From positions 13,204,757-13,268,756 of the forward strand of contig OX392543.1 in assembly GCA_947623455.1 (NCBI GenBank): 64,000 nt of DNA, written 5' to 3'. The DNA is from Mimachlamys varia. Its lineage: Eukaryota > Mollusca > Bivalvia > Pectinida > Pectinidae. Numbering within the stretch: the stretch's first letter is position 1; every line of letters starts with the position of its first letter. A program made the position numbers and the translations under genes. Below, piece after piece: positions 23,456-36,494 of the stretch. The notes below the pieces were generated by a model. The model searched no databases. It had not been told where the DNA came from and saw only the letters and a list, made by a program, of their open reading frames with translations.

Positions 23456-24805
23456 GTAAATCCACTGTTTCCTTGTGTCTGGTTTATTACTGTATATCCA
23501 GGAAATTTCTTCTGAGGTAAAAAATAAATGTAATGGTGAACAAAACAATTTTAATGTAAAAAATTGATCTTTATTTCCTACTGTTGGAGTTTAACTGCGA
23601 TAGCACATTTGGTAATAAAATTCTGTCGGTTTTAAAAGCTTCATAGTGCAGAAACAAAAAAAACAAGCTTCTTCTAGATTTATGTTAAATTGCAGGTGAC
23701 AAAACTGCAAGGGTTTTGTAAGCAAAAGCATTACATAGAAATCTACTAAATCAAATTTTATTTCTGTATGCGTGATATAAATTTATGATGTTCATGCGCT
23801 TTTGGAAAGTGAAAATTGAACTTTAGTCTTGGCCTGTACGATTATTCTATCTTTATGTCTCATAAAATCAGCGTTGAATGTCTGTGACATTTGTGGTTTT
23901 TCTTCTGGTAAACAGCATTGCCAAAGACTTTTATTACGTAACGTGTTTCTCGACATTACATCTCTATATATATATACTGTATATATATATATGATAGATG
24001 TCTTCAGGTCGATTCTCTGACATCGCGATCGATCGATGAAAAACTGAACAATAAATCTTCTTTGGCAGTTGTATTATGTATTTCGCTGTCGGAAGCATGC
24101 ACGAATTGTTTGTCAATAGAACCGAATTTCCGAAAATGAAATTTGAAGTCATGTCAGAATATGTTATTGTTGCAAGAAAATTTGTGCAACAAAACATCAA
24201 TACTTTTGTTTTGTTATGGTATGCAGTGCGTGTTATTTCCCTAATTTGTCTCCTTGAGTTTGTGTTTATTGCAGTTCTCACTGCCTCCAGTATTAGGTGC
24301 TGAGGCAGCATTGGCAAGTGATTCATTTGTGTGAATTGTTAGGTGTACCCATAGGCGGTGAACATATAAAAGCCTACTGTCAAGTTTTTTTTCTTTTACA
24401 TTTGGATGTGCACGCTCTGGCGGTATTTTATAGAGAGAATTGTTTGAAATCAGAAACATATTTTGTCTTATTGGACCGGAAAAGTTAAAAATAAAATGTT
24501 GAAACATAAAAAAAACAGGTTTATGTTGAAATTCATTGATTCGTAAATCAAGTTTCAACTGTAAATATGTTTCTGAATATTTTTATGGATACAATTTTGA
24601 ATCTATAAATAATGAAGCTATAATTAAAATTTTTTTTTTCTGTAATTTAAATGATTTTTTACAAAATAATATGGCCATAAAATGACATTAACAGGTTTGG
24701 ATGGGTCAGTAAGGGAGTGACATGTAGTGTTCCGGCCTGTTTTAGTAGCAGTCGGGGCATTAAATATACAGTAATCTCCCCTTACTACCATTTGATGTAA
24801 TTATA
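23456..24805. other. Unique sequence
   Basis: No gene is supported. An AT dinucleotide hairpin lies at 23963-23994 (two TA runs around CTG). The 120- and 105-codon minus-strand frames at 23964-24326 and 24241-24558 overlap each other and are read as chance. Confidence 0.5.
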
Positions 24806-24892
24806 TAGCACAGTTGCTGGACTACGAGCACAGTTGCCGGACCAAGAGCATAGTTGCCAGACCATGAGCACAGTTGCCGGAACCATGACATT
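24806..24892. repeat. 20-bp tandem repeat, four copies
   Basis: The unit GAGCACAGTTGCCGGACCAA repeats at 20-bp steps (24806, 24826, 24846, 24866) with one to four changes per copy. Confidence 0.85.
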
Positions 24893-27103
24893 TTCTTTGA
24901 CCAAGTAACTAACTTGGTTATAGAGCATAAAGTCCATGGTTGGAATCCTGTCCAGCGTGTAGCCTTACACTGATTGTTTATTCCTCAGAGCCCATTCTGT
25001 TGTTTATATTTTGTTTATTTCATCGGTATATTTTTTTTTTCATAAGGCTTCCTGTTTCCTTTTGTACTGTGATCCTTAATAGCATCTAACAGTACCAGTC
25101 TGTAACAAGCTCCCTGAACCCTCTACCAGATACAGAACTACAGGGATAGATTTGTGTAACAAATTCATTTCCTGTGTAAATGGTGCTTAACAATAGTCAT
25201 TTCCTGTGACATTGATTGAATGGTAGTAATCATGATCCGTCGAACGTTTCAATCAACTGCATAAATACATTGTGTGAAATAATATTAGCAGGTACATCTT
25301 TGGACTGCCCTCCCGTCCGATGTCGGTTTACGATGAGTTTATGTTGAAGCTGGAACACGCTCACTGACATTAAACCTGCTTATCGTAATGATAATTAATC
25401 AAGTTTTGTGTTGGTTTTATTTCCTAACTTTCTACCAGTATGCAAATCTTGCATCATTTCAGCCATCAAAATCCTTCAAATATTGATTAGTGATAAAATA
25501 AGACTGATCATAAAAAATTGAAATAATTAAAAAAAAATTTATAGCTTTATTTCTTTATATAAAAAATACATTACTAGATCAATGACATGGTCGTTAAATT
25601 AGAAATATGTTATTAGGGAGATGATTGGTATCACGTTAGTCATGTTTTCTGATTAGCAGGTAACTGTGACACGTAGCCTAGCATCCCACAGCAGGAGCAT
25701 TACAATATCCAGCATATACTGTACACACATTTTGTAGTTATGTATGCTTTTCTTTCTGGTTTGAAGTCTTTTAGATCATTTTGTTGTTAGAATGTCTGTG
25801 GATATCTCACATTAACAAATAGTAGACATGTATATCAATCACATTTGCTGTACCATATTTGCCATAATTAGTGCCCTTCCTCTTCTATAGAGGTATTGAC
25901 ATTATATAAAGCCTCTACTAATCATGACACAATATAATTATTCTATACAACTGAACAAAAATAGATAAATATTGTCGATGTTGTTATTTTGCACAAAATT
26001 ATAGTCATTTGAAAATTTAGTAGTATACTACCTTTTCCGAACACAATACATCATACTTATTGAATTTATAAAAAATCATTTTTTTTCATGCAGATCTTTT
26101 AAAGTTTTATAATCCTTTTAAGTGCTCCCTTTGTAATAAATTTTTCAGGTGCCTTTGATGCTAATTACAGCGACTATGGTACATATATTTTTGTGGTTCA
26201 ATACTACAAACATTTACAGTACTTAAAGTGTGTAGGTGAGGCAGACATTTAAAACAAAAATCATTAACAGTCAGTGCAGGGACAGGCTTAATTTTTACCG
26301 AGTATTGAGATCCGTATTGACCATTGTCAGATAGCCGGAATGACCACTTTAAAAATGTGGGGTTGAATGACTTTAGTAAGTACATTGGGATGGACATTGG
26401 GCGAAGGTTAATACATTTAAATCAAAATTTATTAACAACACAGGGGCGGGCTTATCGCTGAGCATGGTTCTATCGCTGTTCGTTTAAGTAGGCATCATAT
26501 GGGGATAGGTATCAGGCGTGATGTTACTGAAGGTCGCATCAGTACATTCCGGTGTCCTCGCATCTGATATAGGGTAATGATTGCATGCCAGGTAGATATA
26601 GAGCTGTTCTTTTGGTGTACAGTATCTCCCGGAGACACTACCCCGAATTAATGATCCAACACTGAAACTCAAGTCTTGTGTTTGGAGTGCGAATTAGAAT
26701 GAGTTTAGTCCCGTATAATATTTCCAAGTGTGGTATAATGTTTTTGGTGTGGTTTAATGTTTTTAAAAGTGTCGTTTAATGTTTGAAGTATGGTGGAGGT
26801 AGATAATGCTATCATTCACAGGCCTTATACACACTTAACTAACACTAACAGGTTACACAAAGTTAATTGATTGTTAAACTATTCTGCTTGGGGTGTATCG
26901 GAGATTTCGTTTGTCGTGACTCTATGTTGGGGTATTGGATCAGTAGACTACTATACGTACATTGCTATTGCTGAACTTGTAGACAATACTAGACATGTAT
27001 GAAGGTTTGCTTTCAAACTTGCTTAAAAAGGTGTTTGCTCCTGATTGAACTATACACAATTATAAGATTCATGATTAGGAAACTTAACACACCAGGTAGA
27101 TTA
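24893..27103. other. Unique sequence
   Basis: No gene was recognised. A pair of related patches near 26246 and 26412 (both ACATTTAAA-CAAAA-TTAACA followed by a GGGGCGGGCTTA-like or GGGACAGGCTTA segment) indicates an old duplication of about 165 bp. An acceptor-like TTTTTCAG|GTGCC lies at 26141-26153. Confidence 0.45.
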
Positions 27104-27333
27104 AGGCTGCGGTAGCCGATCGGTTATTAGGTGTCCTGACATTCTACCGCTAGCCCTCCACCTCTGGGTTGTGAGTTTGAATCCCATGTGGGGCAGTTGC
27201 CAGGTACTGACCGTAGGTCGGTGGTTTTTCTCCGGGTACTCCGGCTTTCCTCCATCTCCAAACCCTTGCACGTCCTTAAATGACCCTGGCTGTTAATAAT
27301 ATGACATAAAAAAAAATAAACCAAACCAATTAG
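27104..27333 (+). mobile_element. tRNA-derived SINE, family A, plus strand, full length
   Basis: The head GGCTGCGGTAGCCGATCGGT gives box A and GAGTTTGAATCCC gives box B. The body has CCAGGTACTGACCGTAGGTC and a TCTCCGGGTACTCCGGCTTT block. The tail has ACGTCCTTAAATGACCCTGG, CTGTTAATA and AAATAAACCAAACC. It matches 36144-36370 over its full length. The body shares the GGGTACTCCGG block with family B, which suggests a common central domain joined to different heads and tails. Confidence 0.85.
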
Positions 27334-28730
27334 ATTAAGAAACTATAAGCTGAATATGAATTATGAGGCTGACAATCCATGTGTATAGACTTAAGAATTG
27401 TTATCTATATGTACAGAAGTGTTCTCAGAATCTCAGATTGATTTATTAGAAAATAAAGTGCAGGGTTTAAAGGGTTCAGTTCTGTAGACTTTGAAGTGTA
27501 GTGTTTACGTTTTGTTTTGTAGATTTTGAACGTTCAGATTTCGTGGGTTGTGTTTTTGTAGATTTATGAAGTTTAAAGTACAGTAGATTACAATTTGTAG
27601 ATTCAGAAGTGTAGGGTCTTTATTATAAGATATATAAAGATAATTACTTTAAAAACCGAACAAATTAAAAACAAGTTGTCTTTTAAGTAAACAAATTATC
27701 TTACCTGTAAATGTTTACTCATTCTTCCATTACAAATATTAAAAAAACTCAGGCATGTTTGACTCACAGGCGGAAGTATTTTTCTACAGTACTATTTATA
27801 TTAATTGCTACGAACACAGGCAAACCAATTACTCGGTTAAGCTGCAATATCATCATTTATGTCTTAAGCGAGGTATGTGTTATTTATTGCAGCTTTAGAA
27901 GTGAAACATTTTATTGTGTTAGCAGGTAATAAAAAATGTTAAATGAAATATTGGTACAAATTTTATTGAACGGAACTTTAAAATTCTACTTATGAATGCA
28001 CTTCCTCACCTACTGCTCACGGCTGTTGTTATGAAGGCTGTCAGAATACATGTTTGTTCTTTATAGAGATGGTTTGAAGGATAATGGCTGTTCGAAATTG
28101 GATGGATGTTTTGGAATTATTTCGTAGCAGGATGGTTGATCAATTGTCACTGTTGCCGTGGTGATACTTCGGTTAAGGGCTGTAGGTTTGAAGCATGGAG
28201 AATCCTTGACAGTTGTAAGGGTGCAGAAGAAAAGCTGTCATGACAGTTTTATCAAGTATTTCACGGAGGTCCTGTTCCTGTTTTGAAATTGAAGATGCTT
28301 CCTACGTTTTGCCATTTGATTTGTTACGCTTTTGACATGGCTCCCAGTTTGACTGTCTCAGAAATGTATCACATTCACTGAGGGTATAAAGTTTTTCCAT
28401 CAGAAATTCTCCATTCTTTATAAACTAGATGCTAGCTCAGGTTACATGGAGTAACATTAATGTATGCTATCATAAAATTGGTGTAGTATGTCCGATTACA
28501 TGTCACCCGTCTTCATGTCGGGGGATCCTTGTCTCACAGAAATATCGAGCCTTCCTGACCAGGGGACACAGTTTTCCAGACACAGTCGATCAACTTCACC
28601 TAGCAGTGCTACACAACATTTTGTTGTCTTTGTTTTGTTTGTCAACATTTCAGCTCTATGTTAGGTTTTAAGTCTGCAAGTTGAAATGTCTGGTTAACTT
28701 AACTGACAAAGCTTCTCATTCTGTCTGTTA
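27334..28730. other. Unique sequence with a decayed GTAGATTTTGAAGTG-type repeat
   Basis: 27462-27625 contains several degraded copies of a GTAGATTTTGAAGTGTAG-like unit of about 45-50 bp. No gene is supported elsewhere in the block. Confidence 0.45.
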
Positions 28731-29226
28731 GGTTAGTCGACATGGCTGTAAAGGCTGGTTAGCTTTCTCCATTACAGGTTAGTCGACTAGGCTGTAAAGG
28801 CTGGTTAGCTTTCTCCATTACAGGTTTGTCGACTAGGCTGTAAAGGCTGGTTAGCTTTCTCTATTACAGGTTAGTGACTAGGCTGTAAAGGCTTGTTAGC
28901 TTTTTCTATTACAGGTTAGTGACTAGGCTGAAAAGGCTTGTTAGCTTTCTCTATTACAGGTTAGTGGACTAGGCTGTAAAGGCTGGTTAGCTTTCTCTAT
29001 TACAGGTTAATTGACTAGGCTGTAAAGGCTGGTTAGCTTTCTCTATTACAAGTTAGTCGGTTAGGCTGCAAAGGCTGGTTAGCTTTCTCTATTACAGGTT
29101 AGTCGGTTAGGCTGTAAAGGCTGGTTAGCTTTCTCTATTACAGGTTAGTCAACTAGGCTGTAAAGGCTGGTTAGCTTTCTCTATTACAGGTTAATTGACT
29201 AGGCTGTAAAGGCTGGTTAGCTTTAC
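28731..29226. repeat. 46-bp minisatellite, 11 copies
   Basis: The unit is GGTTAGTCGACTAGGCTGTA followed by AAGGCTGGTTAGCTTTCTCT and ATTACA (46 bp). Eleven copies differ mainly in the GTCGAC/GTCGGT/ATTGAC segment, and two copies lack one or two bases. There is no long frame because 46 is not a multiple of three. Confidence 0.93.
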
Positions 29227-30083
29227 CATCAATTTTTTCCATTCTCTATGACATGTTATTACACAGGCTCTAAAGTATTGTCAACTTTGAAATAATTAAC
29301 ATACGAACTTCTCATTTTCTATGCCAACTAGTCTATTTTTTCAGGGTTGTTAGTATATATCGTATAGGCTTACTGAACAAACGTTAGCTTTAATAGCAAA
29401 TGGATTTGAAATACTTGATGAATTAAAGATTTTGTGGAGATGATATGTAATAAATTTGTTTAAGATTTCTGAAAATTTTCATTTGCTCTGTGTTTTATTT
29501 ATTTTTAAGTAGCGCGTTTAAATCAATGAATTGTTTTATCAATACTTTTTTTATTTGATTCATCTTTTAATCCTATTTTCCATGCAATGAACTGATTAAA
29601 AAGAATAAGTTAATTAGAAATGAAATAAAAAAGATAGTTGACAGCGAGGTAGATGAAAAAATAAAACCCATTAAAGTTTAAACTTGAAGGTCATCTGTCA
29701 AAGTCTGTGCATCAGATATTGTTCATTGATCGTAGGGGTCAGCAACCTGTAAACCAGAAATAAATACCTTGGAAACCACTTTTCTCTGTCCCAACTAGTG
29801 AAAAATGTATTCAGCTAGTGGTTACCATGGCCACCTTGGTCATGATTCCCCGAAGTTGAGATGACAGATTATCGGCAGTGTGGGTGAGGTGTCGGATTCA
29901 ATGTGACTGACCTCTGGTGAAATTATATCACCTGAGTAATCCAAACATTTAATTATAGACCTAGACCTGTAATCAACTCAATCTTTGTTATAGAGACCAG
30001 ACACGTACTTAATTAGTATTTATGGGTACAGAAATTGTCAGTGTCTTAAGTACATTATAAATGTGTAGATTCAAATGTGTCAT
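29227..30083. other. Unique sequence
   Basis: No gene or repeat was recognised here. Confidence 0.45.
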
Positions 30084-30175
30084 TTGAACTCATCGACCCC
30101 TGAGATTTCATTATAAACTATTCCAACCTTGGAATTGGAAGAGTTCAAATGTGTCTTTAGGGGTGAATGAGGTAA
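30084..30175 (+). mobile_element. TTAA-type 90-bp palindromic MITE, copy 2
   Basis: It reads TTGAACTCATCGACCCCTGA at the left, TATTCCAACCTTGGAATTGG in the centre, and AGGGGTGAATGAGGTAA at the right. Both terminal TTAA sites are slightly mutated. The orientation is the same as copy 1. Confidence 0.75.
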
Positions 30176-31562
30176 ATAGGGGTAAATGACCTTTGAGGTC
30201 AAATAATCTTTACATTTTGAAAGTTGTTACTTTTTCGTGACATTACACAGGGTTGCCATTAGACTGCAGGTGATCATGATGATTCTGTGAAGATTTCACT
30301 GTAGATGTGTTTCATCTGTCAAGGTTTTTAAAGAAGGTTTTTGCGAAAGTGTTAATATGGACAAGTGGCTGGAACATAGTGTTGCACCTTGGTCGTCATT
30401 CTATCATTCCATCGTAATTTTGTTTCCGCTAATTTCTCTTTAACAGATAGAGATATTGAACTATAATTCGATGTTTATCTGTATGATGATAATATGCGGG
30501 TCATGGTCCGATTGGGTGAAGATCCGTCCATTGTTTCCAGATTCATGACCAAATTAAGTAAAATGGTGTTGACTGACATTGGAGTGCCTTGTCTAACACC
30601 AACTGTTGGAAATTTTTAAAAAATTTCACAAAAAAATTCTGTATGGTTGTCTAGCGGGAACATTTGTGTCATACCGAAACATCTAGACCCTGACACAGAC
30701 ATTAGTGGTCAGATCACAGTAGGGGTTCGTTATTGTCGGTCTTGTTGTCCTCACAGTTTTAGGGTTCGGTGTCTTATCATTTATCAGATCAATGGCAGTA
30801 AGAAGGGTGGACCAATACCAGATGCAGAATCTGTGCCAGAAACAGCAAGATACTATTGGAAGTTTCTTAAAAAAGAGGTTCACTGGAAAAACAGAACCTT
30901 TCAGAAACATATGAAGTGTACAGGACAGAAATGATATAAGGTGGTGATGGACGGTCCTGTCATTACTGAGGTGTCTATCAACATTCATATATCTGCATGT
31001 TAAATCAAGGTTTCTATGATATTTAATATTATTGGTAGTGACAGGTTACAGTTTTCACCACTATAGCCACCCTTTACAAGTGTGTCTCTCATCAAACTTC
31101 TTTATAAACAGCCCTGCTGGAAAACCTGCAGCCATTTTCTGTGGTCTCCAATTTCACTTAATGTCCAACTCATTATCACCATTGATTGTGTGGTGACCAC
31201 ATGGGTCATTGCGGAGATTCCTACTGGTCAGAGTTGGTCAAATTACTGGTCATCATCTACGTTTAATGAAGTATCTCTTCAACAACTGGACATATCACAT
31301 GCAATTAGGACAGTGGTAAGTCGCTGACCAACAGGTGCTCTATCCTACTGGTCAGTGCGTCTCAAGCCAATTAAAATTAACACTATCTCTGGATCAGTGA
31401 TACGGCCAATTACACGGGTCTGTGGCCAGATTGTATTTCCTTTATGGACAAGAAATATGCGATTAGGAACAAGTTGCTGATATTTTAGACAGGTCCTGAT
31501 CACATTTCTTGGAGGTTTCCTGTCCTGTGGATAATTAGTTAATGTATTGGACATGGTACAGG
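30176..31562. other. Unique sequence
   Basis: No gene is supported. The 95-codon (+, 30647-30934) and 101-codon (-, 30683-30988) frames overlap one another and neither resembles a known family. Confidence 0.45.
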
Positions 31563-32703
31563 GTTTAGGGGGGAGAGGTGTGGGGATTCAGGTCATCATG
31601 AGAGAGGCTGGGGATGGGAGGGAGGAGAGGTGTGGGGATTCAGGTCATCATGAGAGAGACTGGGGGTGGGTGGGGGGAGAGGTGTGGGGATTCAGGTCAT
31701 CATGTGAGAGACTGGGGGTGGGTGGGGGGGAGAGGTGTGGGGATTCAGGTCATCATGTGAGAGACTGGGGGTGGGTGGGGGGAGAGGTGTGGGGATTCAG
31801 GTCATCATGTGAGAGACTGGGGGTGGGAGGGAGGAGAGGTGTGGGGATTCAGGTCATCATGAGACAGACTGGGGGTGGGTGGGGGGAGAGGTGTGGGGAT
31901 TCAGGTCATCATGTGAGAGACTGGGGGTGGGAGGGAGGAGAGGTGTGGGGATTCAGGTCATCATGAGAGAGACTGAGGGTGGGTGGGGGGGAGAGGTGTG
32001 GGGATTCAGGTCATCATGTGAGAGACTGGGGGTGGGAGGGAGGAGAGGTGTGGGGATTCAGGTCATCATGTGAGAGACTGGGGGTGGGTGGGGGGGGAGA
32101 GGTGTGGGGATTCAGGTCATCATGTGAGAGGCTGGGGGTGGGAGGGAGGAGAGGTGTGGGGATTCAGGTCATCATGTGAGAGACTGGGGGTGGGTGGGGG
32201 GAGAGGTGTGGGGATTCAGGTCATCATGTGAGAGACTGGGGGTGGGTGGGGGGAGAGGTGTGGGGATTCAGGTCATCATGTGAGAGGCTGGGGGTGGGAG
32301 GGAGGAGAGGTGTGGGGATTCAGGTCATCATGAGAGAGACTGGGGGTGGGTGGGGGGAGAGGTGTGGGGATTCAGGTCATCATGAGAGAGACTGGGGGTG
32401 GGTGGGGATTCAGGTCATCATGAGAGAGACTGGGGGTGGGTGGGGGGAGAGGTGTGGGGATTCAGGTCATCATGTGAGAGACTGGGGGTGGGTGGGGGGA
32501 GAGGTGTGGGGATTCAGGTCATCATGTGAGAGGCTGGGGGTGGGTGGGGGGAGAGGTGTGGGGATTCAGGTCATCATGTTAGAGGCTGGGGGTGGGTGGG
32601 GGGAGAGGTGTGGGGATTCAGGTCATCATGTGAGAGGCTGGGGGTGGGTGGGGGGAGAGGTGTGGGGATTCAGGTCATCATGTGAGAGGCTGGGGGAGGG
32701 GGG
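31563..32703. repeat. G-rich 52-bp minisatellite, 22 copies
   Basis: The unit is GTGTGGGGATTCAGGTCATC, ATGTGAGAGACTGGGGGTGG, GTGGGGGGAGAG. I count 22 occurrences of GATTCAGGTCATCATG. The period is 52-53 bp with one shortened 36-bp unit near 32400. A GTGGG/GAGGG sub-variant alternates among the units. Frames up to 183 codons (CGDSGHHVRDWGW...) exist only because of the repeat. The + strand is strongly G-rich. Confidence 0.95.
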
Positions 32704-33125
32704 TGTTGATGTTGGAGTGGTAAGGTTGCAAAACAAACTGAGTAATAACTGTATTTTGCAGAATGGAGTGCTCACTTAGGCAGGCCATATTAGCTACCTT
32801 TTAGATTTCTTTGGCCAAGAATTAAATTCTAGTCCGGTCGCTGTATTTCACAATATGTCCAATATTGCATTCAATTTCATATGAACACAGGGTCAGGTTG
32901 AAGGCGATTGATCATGATTCAGAATCAATCAAGGACAACAGCATTTATCTAGTCCTTGTACACATGGCTGACTGACCATGCTTTGTTAAATGACCACATT
33001 GTTTCATCAACCTGGTCATTCTCCAGAAAAATGATTCCATTTCAAATGTATTCAAAATTAACCAGGAGTTTTGCAAATAAATAGTCATAATTCTCAATAC
33101 CTATTAATTCATTGCTACATGTATC
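32704..33125. other. Unique sequence
   Basis: I see nothing beyond AT-rich single-copy sequence. Confidence 0.4.
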
Positions 33126-33216
33126 TTAACATATTCACCCTCGAAGACACTTTTGAACCCTTCCAATTCATAGGTTAGAATAGTCCATCATGAAATTTCA
33201 GGGGTGAATGAGTTAA
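33126..33216 (-). mobile_element. TTAA-type 90-bp palindromic MITE, copy 3 (reversed)
   Basis: It is flanked by TTAA at 33126-33129 and 33213-33216. It reads CTTCCAATTCATAGGTTAGA in the centre and TTCAGGGGTGAATGAGTTAA at the right, the reverse complement of copies 1, 2 and 7. Confidence 0.8.
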
Positions 33217-33724
33217 TTGATCCATTGATCAGATTCATTAAAATGGAAATCTTCAAATGTCATACGGTACATCCTGGTCATACAAATTGGTCCAGTTTGT
33301 TTGGTCAAGATGGAGGTACTTACGGAATAGAAACTGAAGGTCAAGTATTATCTGACACGTATGACAGGTATCATGCTTTGTCCAGCACAGCAGCCGAGTC
33401 TTTGTGTCCGATGTTGACCGATGATGTCACTGGCCGAATGAGGAATTTACCTGTCTCGTTAGCTTCCCTAACAACACAGGTAGACAGAGGAAAGAGTCAA
33501 TGAAGGATTACACTCCACAAGTACTAACTCAAGGGCCTTTTGTGTGTGAATGTTGACCTAATCCAATTCTTTGTTGTGATAGGCTTCAGCCAAGTAGTGG
33601 TCATACCATTTAGATGGCTTTGTGATGACCTCTAGATCTACTGACCAATGATGTTATGGAAATCCTACCATTGAGATGAATAGCCCTTTGTTAGGGATAT
33701 TTACAGATCCCTTGTAATGGTGAT
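33217..33724. other. Unique sequence
   Basis: A 99-codon + strand frame at 33204-33503 begins in the MITE and has no recognisable domain. No gene is supported. Confidence 0.4.
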
Positions 33725-34003
33725 CGGGTATCTTTCAGTACTTGTATCTGGCCTATATGTGACAATATTTAGAGAGTCTGGGGTATGTTTGTCAGTCATG
33801 AATGTGATTGCTTTGTATTTGAGGGCCTATTTGTTTCTTTGACGACTTGTATCTGTGTATCTTTGAGAGTCTCAGTTTCTTTGACGACTTGTATCTGTGG
33901 TGTATCTTTGAGGGTAAAAGTTTCCATGACAACTTGTATCGGCCCTATATTTTGAGGGACAAAGTTTCTTTGACAATTTGTATCCATCCTGTATCTTTGA
34001 GGC
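33725..34003. repeat. Degenerate 44-bp tandem repeat
   Basis: GTTTCTTTGACGACTTGTAT plus CTGTGTATCTTTGAGGG repeats with starts at 33833, 33875, 33920 and 33964. Further decayed copies lie upstream from about 33725. The 69-codon minus-strand frame (QIQVVKETETLKDT) is a repeat product. Confidence 0.75.
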
Positions 34004-34976
34004 ACCGTCTAATGTTATTTCACCGACTCTCCGTCCTGCATATTTGAAAATCTCATGTTCCGTTGGCAGCTAATTTCTATGTCTCCTCTGTGTATTTTAG
34101 GAACTTAAAACGTCGTATATTAAATATATACTCTGTGGTGTGTACATGGCCGCAGTGAGATTCTTTACCCACCACTATGATATGTATATCTATCCTGTGA
34201 AGAGGGGGATTGTTATAGGGTTTCTCTGTACTTATAATCTTTGTCTTGAACCTTATCTATGTTTTGACATGTGATGGTCGATATGTGTCAGTGTCCAGGT
34301 TGGTCAATAAAAGATATTTGACCGGTGGTCAGTTGTCCTGTGTTGAGTAAGGGAAGCAAGGTATGCTGTGTACCTGGCTTTATCATTGTTTGTTCTGTAC
34401 GGGACATGCCAAAGATATCTCTCCTTTCGTTGTTCTGTCCTGTCACATCTCCCCTTTCGTTGTTCTTCCTGTCACATCGTCATCAGTCATACTATTTGTT
34501 AGTTTGACTCCAGAAAAAGGTGAAAACTTCCTCCAAACGTGTCACTTAGTTTACGCTGCATTACTGTGACCAGCACATTTTTATCTCCAACTTAAGAGAG
34601 TTTATCATCAACAAACTTTTGAAATATCTTAGTTGCCGTGTCAGACATCATTGTTACAGAGTAGTTTAAACTTGCTTGATTAACTTCATTATTCATTAGT
34701 AAAGTATGAATCAGGCACTGAATGCAACAATGTGAATCTATAATGGTGAAATATTTCTAGCACATTTCTTTACCGTAGGGGAGATAACTGTGATATAAAT
34801 CATAGGTATGTGTAATGGTGGCAGATCATTCTTATACAAATTACTGGTGTAATGTGCAATTCAGTATTTTTTCTCAAAAATGTCTGTGTCAAAACAAATA
34901 ACAGGTAAAAAGTATAAGGTAGCATACATATATTGGTTAGCCTGCATGTACACACACTCACTTCCAACGCTTTGAT
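34004..34976. other. Unique sequence
   Basis: No gene was recognised. A short duplication of CTCCTTTCGTTGTTCTGTCC/CTCCCCTTTCGTTGTTCTTCC lies at 34420-34470. Confidence 0.45.
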
Positions 34977-35413
34977 CACAGGTATAACGTGTGATGATCT
35001 GTACTGAACATGTCCTAAAAGGGAGATAACTTTTAGATACAGATGAAAGCTATTTATAGAGGGTAGCATACAACCTTAAGAGAAGAGCACAGGTATAACA
35101 TGTAAAAGTCAGTACAGTACGTCTTAAAAGGGAGATAACTCTTAAATACAGATAAACAGTATTTTATATAAGGTAGCATACAACTTAAGAGGAGAGCACA
35201 GGTAAAATGTGTAAAGGTCTGTTCAGCATGTCCTTAAAGGGAGTTAACTTTTAAATACAGATATAATGTATTTGTAGAGGGTATCATACAACCCCAAGAG
35301 AAGAGCACAGATATAATTTGTAAAGATCTGTACTGTATGTCCTAAAAGTGAGATAACTGTTTTAAGTACAGCTAATATGTATTTCGTATAAGGCAGCATA
35401 CAGCCTTAAGAGG
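34977..35413. repeat. 110-bp tandem repeat, four copies, each with GGGAGATAACT
   Basis: Copies start at 34977, 35088, 35197 and 35306 (CACAGGTATAACATGT, then TAAAAGGGAGATAACT, then ATAAGGTAGCATACAACCTT). Copy divergence is roughly 15-25% by eye. GGGAGATAACT is common in the intergenic DNA of bivalves as I recall, which needs checking. Confidence 0.85.
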
Positions 35414-36143
35414 GAACTTTCTTTTGATCGAATATTCGTATGATCATTTTATTAGCGCCAGTTGTATCCTAGGCACCACTCAGTACAGACATATATCTCT
35501 CCACTGTACGAGGCTAAAGTGGGGATACGTCGCAATAGACTAAGTGATCGGTGTACAATATTAAATACTTATATTCTAAATAAGGATGAATTGTGTTATA
35601 GAGATCATGCAGTGAGTATATCTAGTAATTTAAGTGCATTGTTGTAATCAGAAAATGAATTGATAGTTCATAACAAAGAACCTGAGAATGTCTATACACA
35701 TATAAACTGATCATCTTAAACACTGTACCGAATATTTCAATCTCGTTGTTTTGTAACCTCGGGCTTTTTGTCGTGGCTTGTTCTGTGGGTATTCATTCAT
35801 GATAAAAAATATCTTTTTCTTCTGCCGTCAATTGTCTGTGTAACCTTACGACAATCCCTACTACTAAAACATGAAATGATGCACGTAATGTTTGATTTTC
35901 CTTTCTTTTCCATGATAAAGCAGAATCTTTTATGAGGGTTTGTTGATAACTCGGGAGGTCAGTGAGTACATTGTACAGGTATATATGTATACAGGTATAA
36001 CACCTGATACAGACAGGCTATGAATGAATGCGTGATTCGTACGTGGTACATCTAGGATCGTAAACAATTACGCAGATGTGTGGTTCTAGAATGCCATATA
36101 TGAATCATGCCATTTGGTGTGACAGATTCATGCAATCTTATAA
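35414..36143. other. Unique sequence
   Basis: No gene was recognised here. Confidence 0.4.
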
Positions 36144-36370
36144 GGGGCCCCAGTGGCCGAGTGGTTAATGTGTTCCGACATTCTACCACTAGCCCTCCAC
36201 TTCTGAGTTTAAATCCCACGTGGGGTAGTTGCCAGGTACTGACCGTAGGTCGGTTGCTTTTCTCCAGGTACACCGGCTTTCCTCCACCTTAAAAACCTGG
36301 CATGTCCTTAAATGACCCTGGCTGTTAATAGGATGTATGTAAAACTAAATAAACCAAACCAAACCAAAGC
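36144..36370 (+). mobile_element. tRNA-derived SINE, family A, plus strand, full length
   Basis: Box A is in CCCAGTGGCCGAGTGGTTAA and box B in GAGTTTAAATCCCACG. The body has GGTACTGACCGTAGGTCGGT and TTTCTCCAGGTACACCGGCT. The tail has TCCTTAAATGACCCTGGCTG and ends in AAATAAACC plus AAACC repeats. The AAACC tail repeats suggest priming by a LINE partner with a short repeat tail. It is a full-length sister of 27104-27333. Confidence 0.88.
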
Positions 36371-36494
36371 AATCTTATCAAATGTATATAATAATAAAAA
36401 CACTTGCATCTTATAGCTGCTACAAATATCATATTTCCTCACATCATCGATAAGACTTCAGGTGGATGTTTTATGAATTGAGTTGTTCCCCTGC

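Noticed and set aside
27104..27180. Functional tRNA gene
   Set aside because: The head has boxes A and B but runs straight into the SINE body shared with 36144-36370, and no cloverleaf acceptor stem closes.
31547..32779. Frames of 64-183 codons repeating CGDSGHHVRDWGW
   Set aside because: They are translations of the 52-bp G-rich minisatellite. The frame changes wherever unit length changes.
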